DNA of 64,000 nt from Mesorhizobium kowhaii (GCF_003253745.1 NZ_MZXV01000064.1:1-64000), one strand, 5' to 3'; shown: positions 51,361-60,566, numbered from the stretch's first letter. Made by a program: numbers and translations. The notes: generated by a model from the letters alone, not told the origin.

Positions 51361-51951
51361 ATGTCGAAACAGAAAGAACTCCTGACGCTACATGGTCAGC
51401 TTCTGGCGGGTGATACGCGTGCCGCCTCGAAGATCGTTGAGTTGGTCATTGCGTCGCTGGTTGCCATCGTTAAGCGCGACGTAGCTGGTCTCCATGACCA
51501 TCAGGATGTCGAAGAGGCCTGCTTCGACGCCTTGTTCAAATATCTGGCTGCCCCGACGAATTACAATCCTCAGCTCGCTGAGCTGACAACGTACCTCGCC
51601 GCTATCGCCAAAGGCAAAGCTATGACCCTTCGGCGCTCGCAGGCTCGCCGCACAAAACATGAGGGTACGTATTCGGCGATCGAAAATACTTCTGATGATC
51701 CGTTAGCGACAGTCGACGACGAGGATTCAATGATCCAGCAGATCGACTGGGAGCGATTTGGCGACCAATTGGTGAAGGATCCTGGCGACGCAGTCATCGT
51801 CAACCTCATAAAGGTGGGTGCGAGTTCGGTGCCCGTAGTCGCTCAAGCTCTCGGCTTGACCGCCGATGAAGCTGGGCTAGAGGAAGCGGGAAGACGGTTG
51901 GAGCGTATCCGCGGCAGAGCTCGCCGCTTTGGGGAGGGGACGAAGGCATGA
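51361..51951 (+). CDS. RNA polymerase sigma-70/ECF-like protein
   Basis: 196 residues. AASKIVELVIASLVAIVKRD then LHDHQDVEEACFDALFKYLA, followed by AELTTYLAAIAKGKAMTLRR, is the shape of sigma region 2 (core-binding helix with a D-x-QDV-type turn, then a DNA-reading helix). The C-terminal part (VPVVAQALGLTADEAGLEEA) is a weak match to a region 4 helix-turn-helix. It opens a plus-strand cluster with 4-base or tighter overlaps to the next two genes. An ECF-like factor at the head of a defence cluster suggests dedicated transcription of the cluster, but this is inference. Confidence 0.7.
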   Translation: MSKQKELLTLHGQLLAGDTRAASKIVELVIASLVAIVKRDVAGLHDHQDVEEACFDALFKYLAAPTNYNPQLAELTTYLAAIAKGKAMTLRRSQARRTKHEGTYSAIENTSDDPLATVDDEDSMIQQIDWERFGDQLVKDPGDAVIVNLIKVGASSVPVVAQALGLTADEAGLEEAGRRLERIRGRARRFGEGTKA

Positions 51952-52337
51952 TTAATACGGAGATTACAATGGACCGAAATTCAGCAGAGACCGAACGTCT
52001 GGGGCGCGCGATGGCCCAGGCGGCGCGTGATCGATCCGATTTCGTCGGTAGTGCTCTGGCGATTTGGGAACGTGCAAATCCAGGGCGCTCGGCCACCGTC
52101 GAGCTGCGTTGTGATGAGAACCAGCTGTGGCGGCTCGCGGTAACACCGCGGCCGGAAGGCGCTGCAATACCCGGGGCGGCAATGGAGTTGGCCACCGCGT
52201 TGGGCGTTAATCCACTGGCCCTCGTCAATATGCTACGTTTCGCTGAAAGCGCAAAGGCCTTCGCGAATGCCAATGACGACGGCGAAATGCTGATCGCCGC
52301 GCTCGACGTGGACGAGGAGAAACAGGATACCGATTGA
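51948..52337 (+). CDS. Hypothetical protein between sigma-like and IrrE-like genes
   Basis: 129 residues from ATG 51948, overlapping the previous stop (ATGA); an internal ATG at 51969 is also possible. It is largely helical and acidic at the end, with AMELATALGVNPLALVNMLR looking like a small helix-turn-helix or docking helix. No family recognised. Tight coupling on both sides says it works with the sigma-like and peptidase proteins, perhaps as the regulator cut by the latter. Confidence 0.7.
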   Translation: MINTEITMDRNSAETERLGRAMAQAARDRSDFVGSALAIWERANPGRSATVELRCDENQLWRLAVTPRPEGAAIPGAAMELATALGVNPLALVNMLRFAESAKAFANANDDGEMLIAALDVDEEKQDTD

Positions 52338-53101
52338 TGGCGTTTGACGCCGCCGCAGTTGCAGCGCGAATTACAGCCGGAGCCGACTTTGTCGGCTCCG
52401 GCTTTCCGCGTGATCTCGCCGAATGCGCACCGCTGACCTTGCCCGTTTCGATCATTGTCCGCGCTGGCCTTACCACCGCGGACGTCGTCCAGACGCTGGC
52501 TGTCGCGACCGGTCGCGCAGCCGCGTCCCTACGAAAACGACGCCTGCGCGGCTGCTTGGTTGCCCACCGAGGCTTCGGTATGATTTTTCTCGACGAAGAT
52601 GATTCAGCGCTCGTGAGGTTCGCTCTCGCGCATGAACTGGCCCATTTTGCAGGTCATTACTTAACGCGGCGCGAACTCGCGATCGCTCGCCTTGGCCCGG
52701 CGATCATTGACGTACTCGATGGCCTTCGAGCGCCGACGGCACCGGAACAACTTGCGGGCATTTTGTCGGGATGCCCGCTCGGCATGTTTGCGGACGTGAT
52801 GGAACGGGACGACGGTGTACCACTGACAGCCGCCGCGGAAGTCATGGAATATGAAGCCGATGAGGCTGCGTTCCTTGCCCTCGCCCCTATAGGCATTGTC
52901 ATTGCCCGCACGCTTGGTCGAAGTGGGCGCATCGATCGGGCAGCGGCCACCGCCTGCTTGATAGAAACCTTTGGGCTGTCACCGGGCGATGCCGATCGTC
53001 ACGCGCCGCGTATCGTGAACGCTGCGGGCCGCAATCGCCCTTCCTTAGTGGAGCAACTTCGCAAGGCGGCGTCCAAGATAGAGCGCGAGCGGCATATGTA
53101 G
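52337..53101 (+). CDS. ImmA/IrrE-family metallopeptidase
   Basis: 254 residues from ATG 52337, whose first base is the last of the previous stop (TGATG). ALVRFALAHELAHFAGHYLT holds the HExxH zinc site near residue 100, and EVMEYEADEAAFLAL supplies the downstream acidic ligand, both typical of ImmA/IrrE (COG2856). Such peptidases cut repressors to release mobile-element or stress genes. Here the likely substrate is the small protein just upstream or the sigma-like factor (inference). The nuclease gene follows 17 bp on. Confidence 0.85.
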   Translation: MAFDAAAVAARITAGADFVGSGFPRDLAECAPLTLPVSIIVRAGLTTADVVQTLAVATGRAAASLRKRRLRGCLVAHRGFGMIFLDEDDSALVRFALAHELAHFAGHYLTRRELAIARLGPAIIDVLDGLRAPTAPEQLAGILSGCPLGMFADVMERDDGVPLTAAAEVMEYEADEAAFLALAPIGIVIARTLGRSGRIDRAAATACLIETFGLSPGDADRHAPRIVNAAGRNRPSLVEQLRKAASKIERERHM

Positions 53102-53118
53102 GATAAAAGGAACGGCGC

Positions 53119-54297
53119 ATGGCTAATTCTGCTGTCGACCAAGATGAAGCTAAATCGGCGCCACGCGAAGCGGGATCGGCAGCTGGGCGGAGCTACGAGG
53201 ACGCTACCGGCGAGCGCATTGAGGACACGCTCGACATCGACAATTGGGACCCCGCCCACCGGATGGCGGAGCAGTTTGATCGTCTGCAGAGGGAGATTAT
53301 TGCGGCGCAAGTCCGGGAAATGGAAGCCCGCCGCGACATTCGCGAGCAGGCCTTCCCTTTGATCGCCCGCCGCGAAGGTGCTCCCCGTGATGCTGGAGTT
53401 CATGAAGTCGAACTTGGCGAGTTGCGGACAGTTCAGCAGCACTTGCTATTCAGCGGGCATGTCCAAGCCGTTGATGGGGCGTCGGTCGTTCATCAGACGC
53501 TTCCGATGACGATCTTTCAGACCTCCATAGCACTTGCGACCTATCTGGGCGACCATGGGACCTGGGGCCACCGAGTGTTTCAGAAGGACGTCAAGGTCTC
53601 AGGACGCACCGCGCTTGATCGAACGCTCGCCTTGCTTGCCCAACGCAAAGCAGCCGAGGATGCCGAGGAAGCGGGCGTATCGGACATGCTGCGACGCGGA
53701 TTGATGGCCAATGCCGAGTTGGCGGTCATGGCGCGCAAGGCAGAAGCGCCATGGCGGATGGGCCATGGCCATCCCCTGCCGAAGGAATTGCTCACGGGGG
53801 CTGGGATGCCCGAACTGATCGAGTTGTCCGTTCCGCTTTTTCGTGAGTTGCTGCTCGACCACAAGCGCTTCGTCTATGTTCCGCACGGATCGAACGACCG
53901 CCTGCTGCGGACCATCGGCGATGCGTTACTCCCCCTTGAATATGCGATCGTCGACGATCTGAACTCCTACATGCACGGCGTCATCACTCAAGGTCACTAT
54001 GGAACGGGCCGATTCCAGAAAGCGCTGCGGATGCTTGAGGGCTTTCAGGCGGACGCCAGTGGGAAGCTTGTCGCCGGCGTCTTTCGCGTCTCGCCGCACT
54101 CGTCAAGTCAGGTGTTCTATGCCCATGCCGAACACGCCAGCGAAGCTGCTATCGTCGCGATGGCGGATGCTGTGCTTGTTGAAGCGCGAGGCTACCCGAT
54201 GCTGCTCGATCTCGCCGGCGGTATCTGCCGCGAGATGTTCCCATCAGACGCGATCTTCAAGCCGGCAGCGGCGGTCATGACTCAATATGGCGCGTGA
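53119..54297 (+). CDS. NurA-like nuclease
   Basis: 392 residues. HVQAVDGASVVHQTLPMTIF near residue 118 looks like the NurA motif I (xxDGS, first metal Asp). Further Asp/Glu are spaced through IVDDLNSYMHGVITQGHYGT and the C-terminus, where LVAGVFRVSPHSSSQVFYAH then YPMLLDLAGGICREMFP fit the NurA end. The HerA gene is the next one, 27 bp on, and NurA-HerA pairs (5'-3' resection of DNA ends) are a known set. The assignment rests on that pairing as much as on motifs. Confidence 0.7.
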   Translation: MANSAVDQDEAKSAPREAGSAAGRSYEDATGERIEDTLDIDNWDPAHRMAEQFDRLQREIIAAQVREMEARRDIREQAFPLIARREGAPRDAGVHEVELGELRTVQQHLLFSGHVQAVDGASVVHQTLPMTIFQTSIALATYLGDHGTWGHRVFQKDVKVSGRTALDRTLALLAQRKAAEDAEEAGVSDMLRRGLMANAELAVMARKAEAPWRMGHGHPLPKELLTGAGMPELIELSVPLFRELLLDHKRFVYVPHGSNDRLLRTIGDALLPLEYAIVDDLNSYMHGVITQGHYGTGRFQKALRMLEGFQADASGKLVAGVFRVSPHSSSQVFYAHAEHASEAAIVAMADAVLVEARGYPMLLDLAGGICREMFPSDAIFKPAAAVMTQYGA

Positions 54298-54324
54298 AGC
54301 GCCTCGCCCATTCAGGAGAGTGAA

Positions 54325-56193
54325 ATGCCCAAAGCGAACCGAGACCAGGAACCGGCTAGCGATGCATCGGAGGTGGCTGACCGTGCGTCAACGAGCCGCG
54401 CGGCCGTGAAGAATTTGATCGAGACGTCAGAAAAGGCCGGCGGTCAGAAGAAGCTGCCGGCTGTTTACGATGGATCTTTCGGGCGAACCCTGTACGACAC
54501 CTCCGGCTCGTCCGATGGATCGGTGACGGTTGTGATGCCGCCGGACAAAATTCTGAACGTAACGTCGCAGGCGCTTCTTCGCATCGAAAGCCATCCCGAC
54601 GGTCGCCGCTATGTCGGAACTGTGTCGGCCGGACCGTTCTATGATCCGGATGGTATTAGCGCTGATTCGACCGCCATGGTGATCTCGGCGGTCAATGGCG
54701 CAATCGGCATGCCCGGGCACCACGGCCGTCTTCAGCTTCAGCTGCTCGGCGAGGAAAGAGGGGGTCGCATCGGGCCTGCCAATCGGCGACCGATTCCGAA
54801 TTCGCCCGTCTTCCTGGTTGATGATGCAGAGATGTCTTCGATTCTGGGCTTGGAGGGCGATTTCGCCATCGGCCGCGTAATGGGCCACGAAACAGTCGAC
54901 GTACCGGTGCCGGTTCACAAGAAGTCTGTACTCTATCGGCATACGGGGGTTCTGGGCACAACGGGCGGCGGCAAATCTACGACGATCACCAACTACGCCG
55001 CCGGCATCGCGGAAGAGGGGGCGGCGGTCATTCTGCTCGATACCGAAGGCGAGTACACCACCATGCACGAGGTGACCGCGGATGCCGATATGCTGGCGCT
55101 TGCCAGGGCGCAGGGTCTCCCCGTTAAAGGCGTACCCAACACACATGTTCTGACGCTCGTCGGCCGTGAGCCCAGCAATCCTGACCACCCGTCACATACC
55201 GAGTTCACGCTCGAATTCAGCGTGCTATCACCATGGACCGCGATAGAAATACTCGGGATGAACGATGCACAACAAGGTCGTTTCCTCGCCGCGTATGATA
55301 TCGGTCGACGCCTGCTGGGCGACATCAACATTTTTCCGGTCAAGAAGGACGTCGAGTCGGAACGCCAGGCCCTGGATTGGGATGAAATGGAGTCAGGCTA
55401 TCCACACCTGACCCTGGCGCTGCTAATCGACGTCGTTTCTGCATGCATCGCGCACCTCAAGAAAGGTGAAGTCACATTTTGGGCCAGCGACCTGATGCGC
55501 AAACGGTCGGACGCGCAGGCCAAGCTCAAAGAAATCATTGATCAGACTGAACTTGAGAAAGTCCCGTCGAGCTGGATGAAGGTTTCCGGCCTCCTCTGGC
55601 GCATGCACCGGTTGAAAATCTTCGATCGTGCCGATGCCGCGCACCTAGATGTCCCGGCGATGCTCAAACCAGGTCGGGTCAACATCATCGACCTTTCAGA
55701 TCTCGACAGCCCAGTGCTGCGAAACTTAGCGATCGCGCAGGTTTTGCGGCAGCTGCAAACCGAGCAGGAGCGTGCGTACGAGTTGGCAAGCGTCAAGGGG
55801 CAGACGCCAACGCCAGTTAATCTCATTATCGAGGAGGCACACGAATTTCTGTCGACGGCACGAATCCGACAGATGCCGACGTTGTATGAGCAGGTTGCCC
55901 GCATTGCTAAGCGCGGGCGTAAGCGTTGGCTGGGCTTAACGTTCGTCACGCAGCTGCCGCAGAATTTGCCCGATGAGGTGTTGGCGTTGATCAACAACTG
56001 GATCCTGCACAAGATTCAGGACGAAAGCGTCGTCGGCCGGTTGCGGCGGACTATTCCTGCTATTGATCAGAGCATGTGGCGCTCGCTTGCGTCGCTGCAG
56101 CCGGGGCAGGCCGTCGTTAGTCTTGCGCACATGCGTCGCCCGATCATGACGCAGATCCATCCCTCGACCGCGAAGCTGAGGCTGGAAAGCTGA
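54325..56193 (+). CDS. HerA-type DNA translocase ATPase
   Basis: 622 residues. GVLGTTGGGKSTTITNYAAG near residue 211 is the HerA/FtsK Walker A, AAVILLDTEGEYTTMHE follows it, and LIIEEAHEFLSTARI (~498) is Walker B. VARIAKRGRKRWLGLTFVTQ LP continues with the Arg-finger region, and IHKIQ-type text LINNWILHKIQDESVVGRLR is typical of HerA hexamers. With NurA it forms a DNA-end-processing machine; bacterial HerA also partners with Sir2 or DUF4297 defence nucleases. CAGGAGAG precedes the ATG. Confidence 0.9.
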   Translation: MPKANRDQEPASDASEVADRASTSRAAVKNLIETSEKAGGQKKLPAVYDGSFGRTLYDTSGSSDGSVTVVMPPDKILNVTSQALLRIESHPDGRRYVGTVSAGPFYDPDGISADSTAMVISAVNGAIGMPGHHGRLQLQLLGEERGGRIGPANRRPIPNSPVFLVDDAEMSSILGLEGDFAIGRVMGHETVDVPVPVHKKSVLYRHTGVLGTTGGGKSTTITNYAAGIAEEGAAVILLDTEGEYTTMHEVTADADMLALARAQGLPVKGVPNTHVLTLVGREPSNPDHPSHTEFTLEFSVLSPWTAIEILGMNDAQQGRFLAAYDIGRRLLGDINIFPVKKDVESERQALDWDEMESGYPHLTLALLIDVVSACIAHLKKGEVTFWASDLMRKRSDAQAKLKEIIDQTELEKVPSSWMKVSGLLWRMHRLKIFDRADAAHLDVPAMLKPGRVNIIDLSDLDSPVLRNLAIAQVLRQLQTEQERAYELASVKGQTPTPVNLIIEEAHEFLSTARIRQMPTLYEQVARIAKRGRKRWLGLTFVTQLPQNLPDEVLALINNWILHKIQDESVVGRLRRTIPAIDQSMWRSLASLQPGQAVVSLAHMRRPIMTQIHPSTAKLRLES

Positions 56194-56392
56194 CAGATGT
56201 TTGAGCTGTCAGACCGGTGTCGATCCGCGTGCACCAGATGTTTGCGTTAGGAGGCATAGGATGGGAAAGGGGGCCGCCTGTTGTAGAAGCTGGACGCACA
56301 TTTTTCCCAACCTGAATAATTGCGAAGAAGTATAGTAAAATCGATTCTCTATTCTATCCATAAACGCAGCCGACCAATGAGGGTGATTTTTA

Positions 56393-58234
56393 GTGACAGC
56401 CGTAATCGATCTCGCGAAATTCAAGGCAAAAGCAAAACTCAATGATCGGTATGTCAAACAACTGAAGCGATTGCAGACTGCCGACGTTCCTACGACGAGC
56501 ATCGAGGTGGCGGTTAACGGCGCGGTCTCCAACCTTGCAAAGGCCAGCACATCGGCGCTCGTGATCTATGGCGAGCCGCAGAGCGGCAAGACCGAGATGA
56601 TGATCTGTCTGACGGCAAAGCTGCTCGATCAGGGGCACAAGATCATTGTCCATCTCATGAACGATAGTGTCGATCTGCTCACTCAGAATTTGCGTCGCTT
56701 CAAGACATCCGGCCTAGCCCCCGCTCCTCGCAACTCCTCCGAGTTGCTTCAGACGTCGAACGGCCAGAAGCCCGCCGAGTTGGTTGTTTTCTGCAAAAAG
56801 AACGCGCGAGATCTCGAGAAACTGATCGATCGACTCAAAGATGTAGGAAGGATCGTCGTGATCGATGACGAGGCCGATTATGCCACGCCAAACTCCAAGG
56901 TGAACAAGGGTACGAAGACGACCATCAACGACCTCGTTGGGCAGCTGATTGGCAGCGATGGCTTCTATATCGGCGTCACCGCGACACCCGCGCGGCTCGA
57001 CCTCAACAACACCTTTAAGAATGACACTGAAAAGTGGGTGAGTTTCCCACCACACGCCAAATATACGGGCCAGGACGTGTTCTTTCCGCTCGACAAGAAA
57101 GTGTCTTATCGCCTGACCTATCTTCAGCAGGGCGGCAATCCGCAGGAAGCGCGGGACGCGCTCGTTCGGTTTCTTGTTACGGTCGCCTACCTCAATAAGG
57201 TCGTGAACGACGAAGAGAAAAACTACACGATGCTGGTGCACACGAGCGGCAAGAAGCTCGACCATGAGGCCGACCGCGTCACGATCGAAGAGGCTGTGCA
57301 TGCGTTGACCGAGGCCGACAGCACGGACTTCGATACGCTTGTTACCAGCGTCTATGCGACGGCGCAGCACCTGTATCCGGCGGCTGATCCCGATGAACTC
57401 ACCAGCTATGTCGTGGAAAACGCTTCGCGTACGAGCCTCGTGGTACTGAACAGCGAACGGGACCGAATAGCAGCAGGGGATAGCGCCACCGAGCCCTCCT
57501 CTCCGTTCACCATTATCATCGGCGGGAATATCGTTTCGCGCGGCGTCACCTTCCCAAACCTTCTGTCGATGTTTTTCACGCGTAACGTGCAGCACAAGTT
57601 GCAGCAGGATACTTACATCCAGCGGGCACGCATGTTCGGCGCGCGCGGCGCGTATCTTGAACATTTCGAACTGACAATCCCAACCCAACTCTATGCCGAT
57701 TGGCATCGTTGCTTCGTCTTTCATCGGCTGGCGCTTGCGACAGTTCGGAGTGAGCTGGGGTCGCCGGTCTGGATCGGAGATAGTCGCGTGTCTGTGGCGT
57801 CGGACCCCAGTATCGATAAGGCAACCGTCGCGCTCGACAAGGGCGAGATGTCGTTCGGCATGTTCGATTACACGGCAGAACTCGATCAGATCGTGCTTGA
57901 TGGCCCATCGAGCATTGTGACGCTGGATGCACTTCGCGCCAAACTCGGCAACGACGCGCTGCCGCAATTCCTGATCGACTACATCATGGCAGTGATGGCC
58001 GGAGGTGGGGGCACGCTCGCCATTCACGCTGCCTCGACGATTGCCAATTACGGCAGTACCGCCAATCAGGCGGCGATATCACGCGATAAGGGGTTCATGG
58101 GCAAAAGCCAGCTCGAGCCCAAGAAATTTCCGATGGCCATCCATCATGTGAAGATTTTCTACAATGCGAACGGACGAGCAAAGCTGTTCTACAAGTACAA
58201 GGGCAGCTTGCAGTTCATCCAGAATCTCGCCTGA
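56393..58234 (+). CDS. Z1-domain ATPase/endonuclease-like protein
   Basis: 613 residues from GTG 56393 with GAGGGTG upstream. An SF2-like core: Walker A IYGEPQSGKTEMMICL (~59-67), DDEADYATPNSKVNKG (~158, Walker B), IGVTATPARLDLNN (~193), and late IIIGGNIVSRGVTFPNLLSM followed by TYIQRARMFGARGAYLEHF. These are Z1 (PF10593) hallmarks. Z1 proteins occur with DNA methylases, MutL-like ATPases and AIPR proteins in phage-defence loci. It lies 200 bp after herA and is convergent with the methyltransferase (stops 4 bp apart). Confidence 0.88.
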   Translation: MTAVIDLAKFKAKAKLNDRYVKQLKRLQTADVPTTSIEVAVNGAVSNLAKASTSALVIYGEPQSGKTEMMICLTAKLLDQGHKIIVHLMNDSVDLLTQNLRRFKTSGLAPAPRNSSELLQTSNGQKPAELVVFCKKNARDLEKLIDRLKDVGRIVVIDDEADYATPNSKVNKGTKTTINDLVGQLIGSDGFYIGVTATPARLDLNNTFKNDTEKWVSFPPHAKYTGQDVFFPLDKKVSYRLTYLQQGGNPQEARDALVRFLVTVAYLNKVVNDEEKNYTMLVHTSGKKLDHEADRVTIEEAVHALTEADSTDFDTLVTSVYATAQHLYPAADPDELTSYVVENASRTSLVVLNSERDRIAAGDSATEPSSPFTIIIGGNIVSRGVTFPNLLSMFFTRNVQHKLQQDTYIQRARMFGARGAYLEHFELTIPTQLYADWHRCFVFHRLALATVRSELGSPVWIGDSRVSVASDPSIDKATVALDKGEMSFGMFDYTAELDQIVLDGPSSIVTLDALRAKLGNDALPQFLIDYIMAVMAGGGGTLAIHAASTIANYGSTANQAAISRDKGFMGKSQLEPKKFPMAIHHVKIFYNANGRAKLFYKYKGSLQFIQNLA

Positions 58235-58237
58235 CAG

Positions 58238-59428
58238 TCAGGTGCGCGCGAATGTGAGGATCGTCTCAGTGCGCATTCGCTTGCCAAGCGGTTCGCTCGT
58301 CATTGGTAGATAGCGGCTGCGCAACGGCAAAGGCCGCTCGGTTTCGCTAATCAACGTCAACCCAGCGAGGCGAGCAGCGGTGGCGACCGCTTCAGAATTT
58401 CTGATGAACACTTCGCGCAAGCAGGAATTGCCTACGACGAATGTCGCGCGTGCTCCAGCTTTTAGCACGCGTGCGATTTCGCCGACCATAAGACGGATGT
58501 CCTGGACATAGCGGGCGATCATCGACGCGAATTTCGTGGGAAGCTGATCGATCTCGCCCATCGCAGCCTGCATCGTTGCCAGCTCGATGGCTTCGTCAGC
58601 TTTATCGGGTGCCCGCTCGGCACCGATACTGTTGGAGCGGATCGCACGAAGGTCTCTAAGGCGATGGCCGAGCCAGATAAGAGACAGACGATGTCCACGC
58701 ATGTAGTCAATAGCGTTGAGATAGGGGGGCGACGTCAGAACCGCGTCGACGCTGGCGTCCGCGACGGACGTCAGGGTTCGCGCATCGCCGAGAGTAATGG
58801 CGGCGCCACCGGGAGGTGGAGCTTCGCTCAGGCGCTTCCTTACAGCGTTAATTGAGCGATCGAACATTGGTCTGACCGCGAAGTCGTTAGATGTTGCGAC
58901 CCTGTGCGGTCGACTGTGCGAGACGTCGCGGGCCAGCGAAGCTCCTTTGTCCTTGGTAATGATGAGGCGGCTGAGCGCGATCTTCAACAGGTCGATCGCC
59001 AAGTGTTCATCCGGGCTGGTGAGTTCCGCGCTAAGCTGATCCAAGGCACAAGCGATGCGGCGCAACTCGGCTTTCTGCGGATCAGCGAACCAGAAGTCGG
59101 CAAACGCCACTGTCTCGGGATCATTGTCCATCCACGGTAGGAAGGCTTCGTCAACAGATAGCGCATCGATTCGTTTATTTACACGCTCAGCGAGATCGAG
59201 GACCAAGGCATCGTTGACTGAGGCCGTCAACACGCGGGTCATGAGAACTGCGAGAGGGTCCATATCGAAGCCAATCGCTTGGTGACCGAGATCGGTCGCC
59301 TGGCGAAGAACGGTTCCGGAACCTGCCATCGGGTCGAGCACTAAGCCTGCGGACGATAGCTCGTTTAGCTTTTCGAGAGCTAGTTCCGGGGCCATACGTG
59401 CCGGGAAGGGATGAATGGAGCGGATCAC
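58238..59428 (-). CDS. Site-specific DNA methyltransferase (amino-N6/N4 type)
   Basis: 396 residues from GTG 59428, chosen because GGGAGGT sits 7 bases upstream; the longer frame to 59689 would run antisense through abiEi and its operators. LVLDPMAGSGTVLRQATDLG (~31) is the SAM motif (DPxxGSGT), followed by IGFDMDPLAVLM, and VLTSPPYLNAIDYMRGHRLS (~229) is the catalytic TSPPY, which marks N4-cytosine or N6-adenine methylation. Order SAM motif then TSPPY is the gamma/alpha-like circular order. It presumably marks self DNA for the cluster at 51-58 kb. Confidence 0.88.
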   Translation of the reverse strand: MIRSIHPFPARMAPELALEKLNELSSAGLVLDPMAGSGTVLRQATDLGHQAIGFDMDPLAVLMTRVLTASVNDALVLDLAERVNKRIDALSVDEAFLPWMDNDPETVAFADFWFADPQKAELRRIACALDQLSAELTSPDEHLAIDLLKIALSRLIITKDKGASLARDVSHSRPHRVATSNDFAVRPMFDRSINAVRKRLSEAPPPGGAAITLGDARTLTSVADASVDAVLTSPPYLNAIDYMRGHRLSLIWLGHRLRDLRAIRSNSIGAERAPDKADEAIELATMQAAMGEIDQLPTKFASMIARYVQDIRLMVGEIARVLKAGARATFVVGNSCLREVFIRNSEAVATAARLAGLTLISETERPLPLRSRYLPMTSEPLGKRMRTETILTFART

Positions 59429-59449
59429 GTTCGACCTCCCGGGGCGTCT

Positions 59450-59532
59450 TTGTCCGAAACTTACCGCATCCTTCGGACAACGTAAAGCTCGGAGTTGCTT
59501 TTGTCCGAAAAATACCGCATTTTTCGGACAAA
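59450..59532. promoter_or_regulatory. Tandem palindromic operators between methyltransferase and abiEi
   Basis: Two related inverted repeats: TTGTCCGAA-N13-TTCGGACAA (59450-59480), and TTTGTCCGAAAAAT-accgc-ATTTTTCGGACAAA (59500-59532), the latter with perfect 14-base arms. Both share the core TACCGCAT centre. They lie between the starts of the divergent methyltransferase (59428) and AbiEi-type (59543) genes, so one DNA-binding protein could set both promoters. Confidence 0.85.
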
Positions 59533-59542
59533 GAGGTGAGTC

Positions 59543-60352
59543 ATGCGCGGCCCTTCGCTCGATCTCAAGCCACAAATTCTCGACCGCATTGCAGCGGCTC
59601 CAAGTGCTGTCTGGACACCTGTGGACTTTCTCGACATCGGACCTCGCGCTGCCATAGACAAGGCACTCCAACGCCTCGTGAAAACCCAACAGCTGCAGCG
59701 TCTTGATCGGGGCTTGTACTACATGCCGCGCAAAAATAGCCTGACGGGTCGTTCGAGCGCCCCGGAGACACGCGCCGTAATCGACGCTGTAAGTCGACGC
59801 GATCAGGCCCGCCTTGTCGTCGATGGCCTCACTGCGGTGAATGATCTAGGTCTCACAACCGCCGTTCCCTCACAAGTAGTTGTACTCAGTGATGCGCGTC
59901 TGCGTCCAATAAAACTGGGCAGCCAAACTATCAAGTTTAGGCAGGCTGCGCCAAGTCGCCTTTTCTGGGCCGGACGACCTGCGATGCGGGTCGTCCAAGC
60001 CTTATACTGGCTTCAAGACGTTATAACGTCAGGGAATGAAGCGGACAGCACGGCACGGCTTCGGAACTTGCTCAGTGATCCGGCAAGAGGACAAGCGGTC
60101 CGCGACGATCTCCGCGACGGCCTACCGACCTTGCCAATATGGATGCAATCCTATCTCCGGGAGGTGTTGCAGGATGCCGATCCATCTCCTGAACTGCCTC
60201 TTGGAAGGGCGATGAGACACACGGTTTCGTCCAAGTCTCCTCGCGTTAAGCGCGAAAGCTTGCGGTGGATCGAAAAGACCGCAGGGTCCGATAATTTGAC
60301 AGAAACCCGGAGAAAACCGAACAACAGAGCTTCGACGAAGACCTCATGGTGA
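59543..60352 (+). CDS. AbiEi-type antitoxin / transcription regulator (DUF6088-like)
   Basis: 269 residues, with AAAGAGGTGAG before ATG 59543. The N-terminal winged helix (ILDRIAAAPSAVWTPVDFLD, AAIDKALQRLVKTQQLQRLD, RGLYYMPRKN) and the following domain (VIDAVSRRDQARLVVDGLTA, VVVLSDARLRPIKLGSQTIK) match AbiEi-type antitoxins of type IV systems. Such proteins bind inverted repeats before their own gene, as found here. Its AbiEii toxin partner is reduced to a fragment just downstream, so the gene is an orphan antitoxin that may now regulate the methyltransferase. Confidence 0.85.
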   Translation: MRGPSLDLKPQILDRIAAAPSAVWTPVDFLDIGPRAAIDKALQRLVKTQQLQRLDRGLYYMPRKNSLTGRSSAPETRAVIDAVSRRDQARLVVDGLTAVNDLGLTTAVPSQVVVLSDARLRPIKLGSQTIKFRQAAPSRLFWAGRPAMRVVQALYWLQDVITSGNEADSTARLRNLLSDPARGQAVRDDLRDGLPTLPIWMQSYLREVLQDADPSPELPLGRAMRHTVSSKSPRVKRESLRWIEKTAGSDNLTETRRKPNNRASTKTSW

Positions 60353-60556
60353 ACCCGCGCACGTGTATTATCGGCCCCAGATCTGGACGCAGCGGTAGCA
60401 GGGCACTTCTCATTGACGCCCGCAGCCGGAATGATGGACGCGCTCAAGCGAGACTACGACAGTATGGGCGGAATGATCTTCGGCTCGCTCCCTTCATTCG
60501 AGGACATCATCGCCGCTATAAGGGCGATCGACGACACGCTAAAACCACTTCGGTGA
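60353..60556 (+). pseudogene. AbiEii/AbiGii toxin C-terminal remnant
   Basis: In the frame directly after the abiEi stop, VAGHFSLTPAAGMMDALKRD, then YDSMGGMIFGSLPSFEDIIA and AIRAIDDTLKPLR, ending at TGA 60554-60556, matches the last ~60 residues of AbiEii nucleotidyltransferase toxins (the MIFGExPSFxEI block). The catalytic N-terminal ~220 residues are absent, a clean internal deletion joined to the end of abiEi. The toxin is dead. Confidence 0.78.
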
Positions 60557-60566
60557 CGAATCCCGA

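Noticed and set aside
56714..58027. 437-residue minus-strand frame opposite the Z1 gene
   Set aside because: Shadow of a gene with full Z1 motifs; no domain in the antisense reading.
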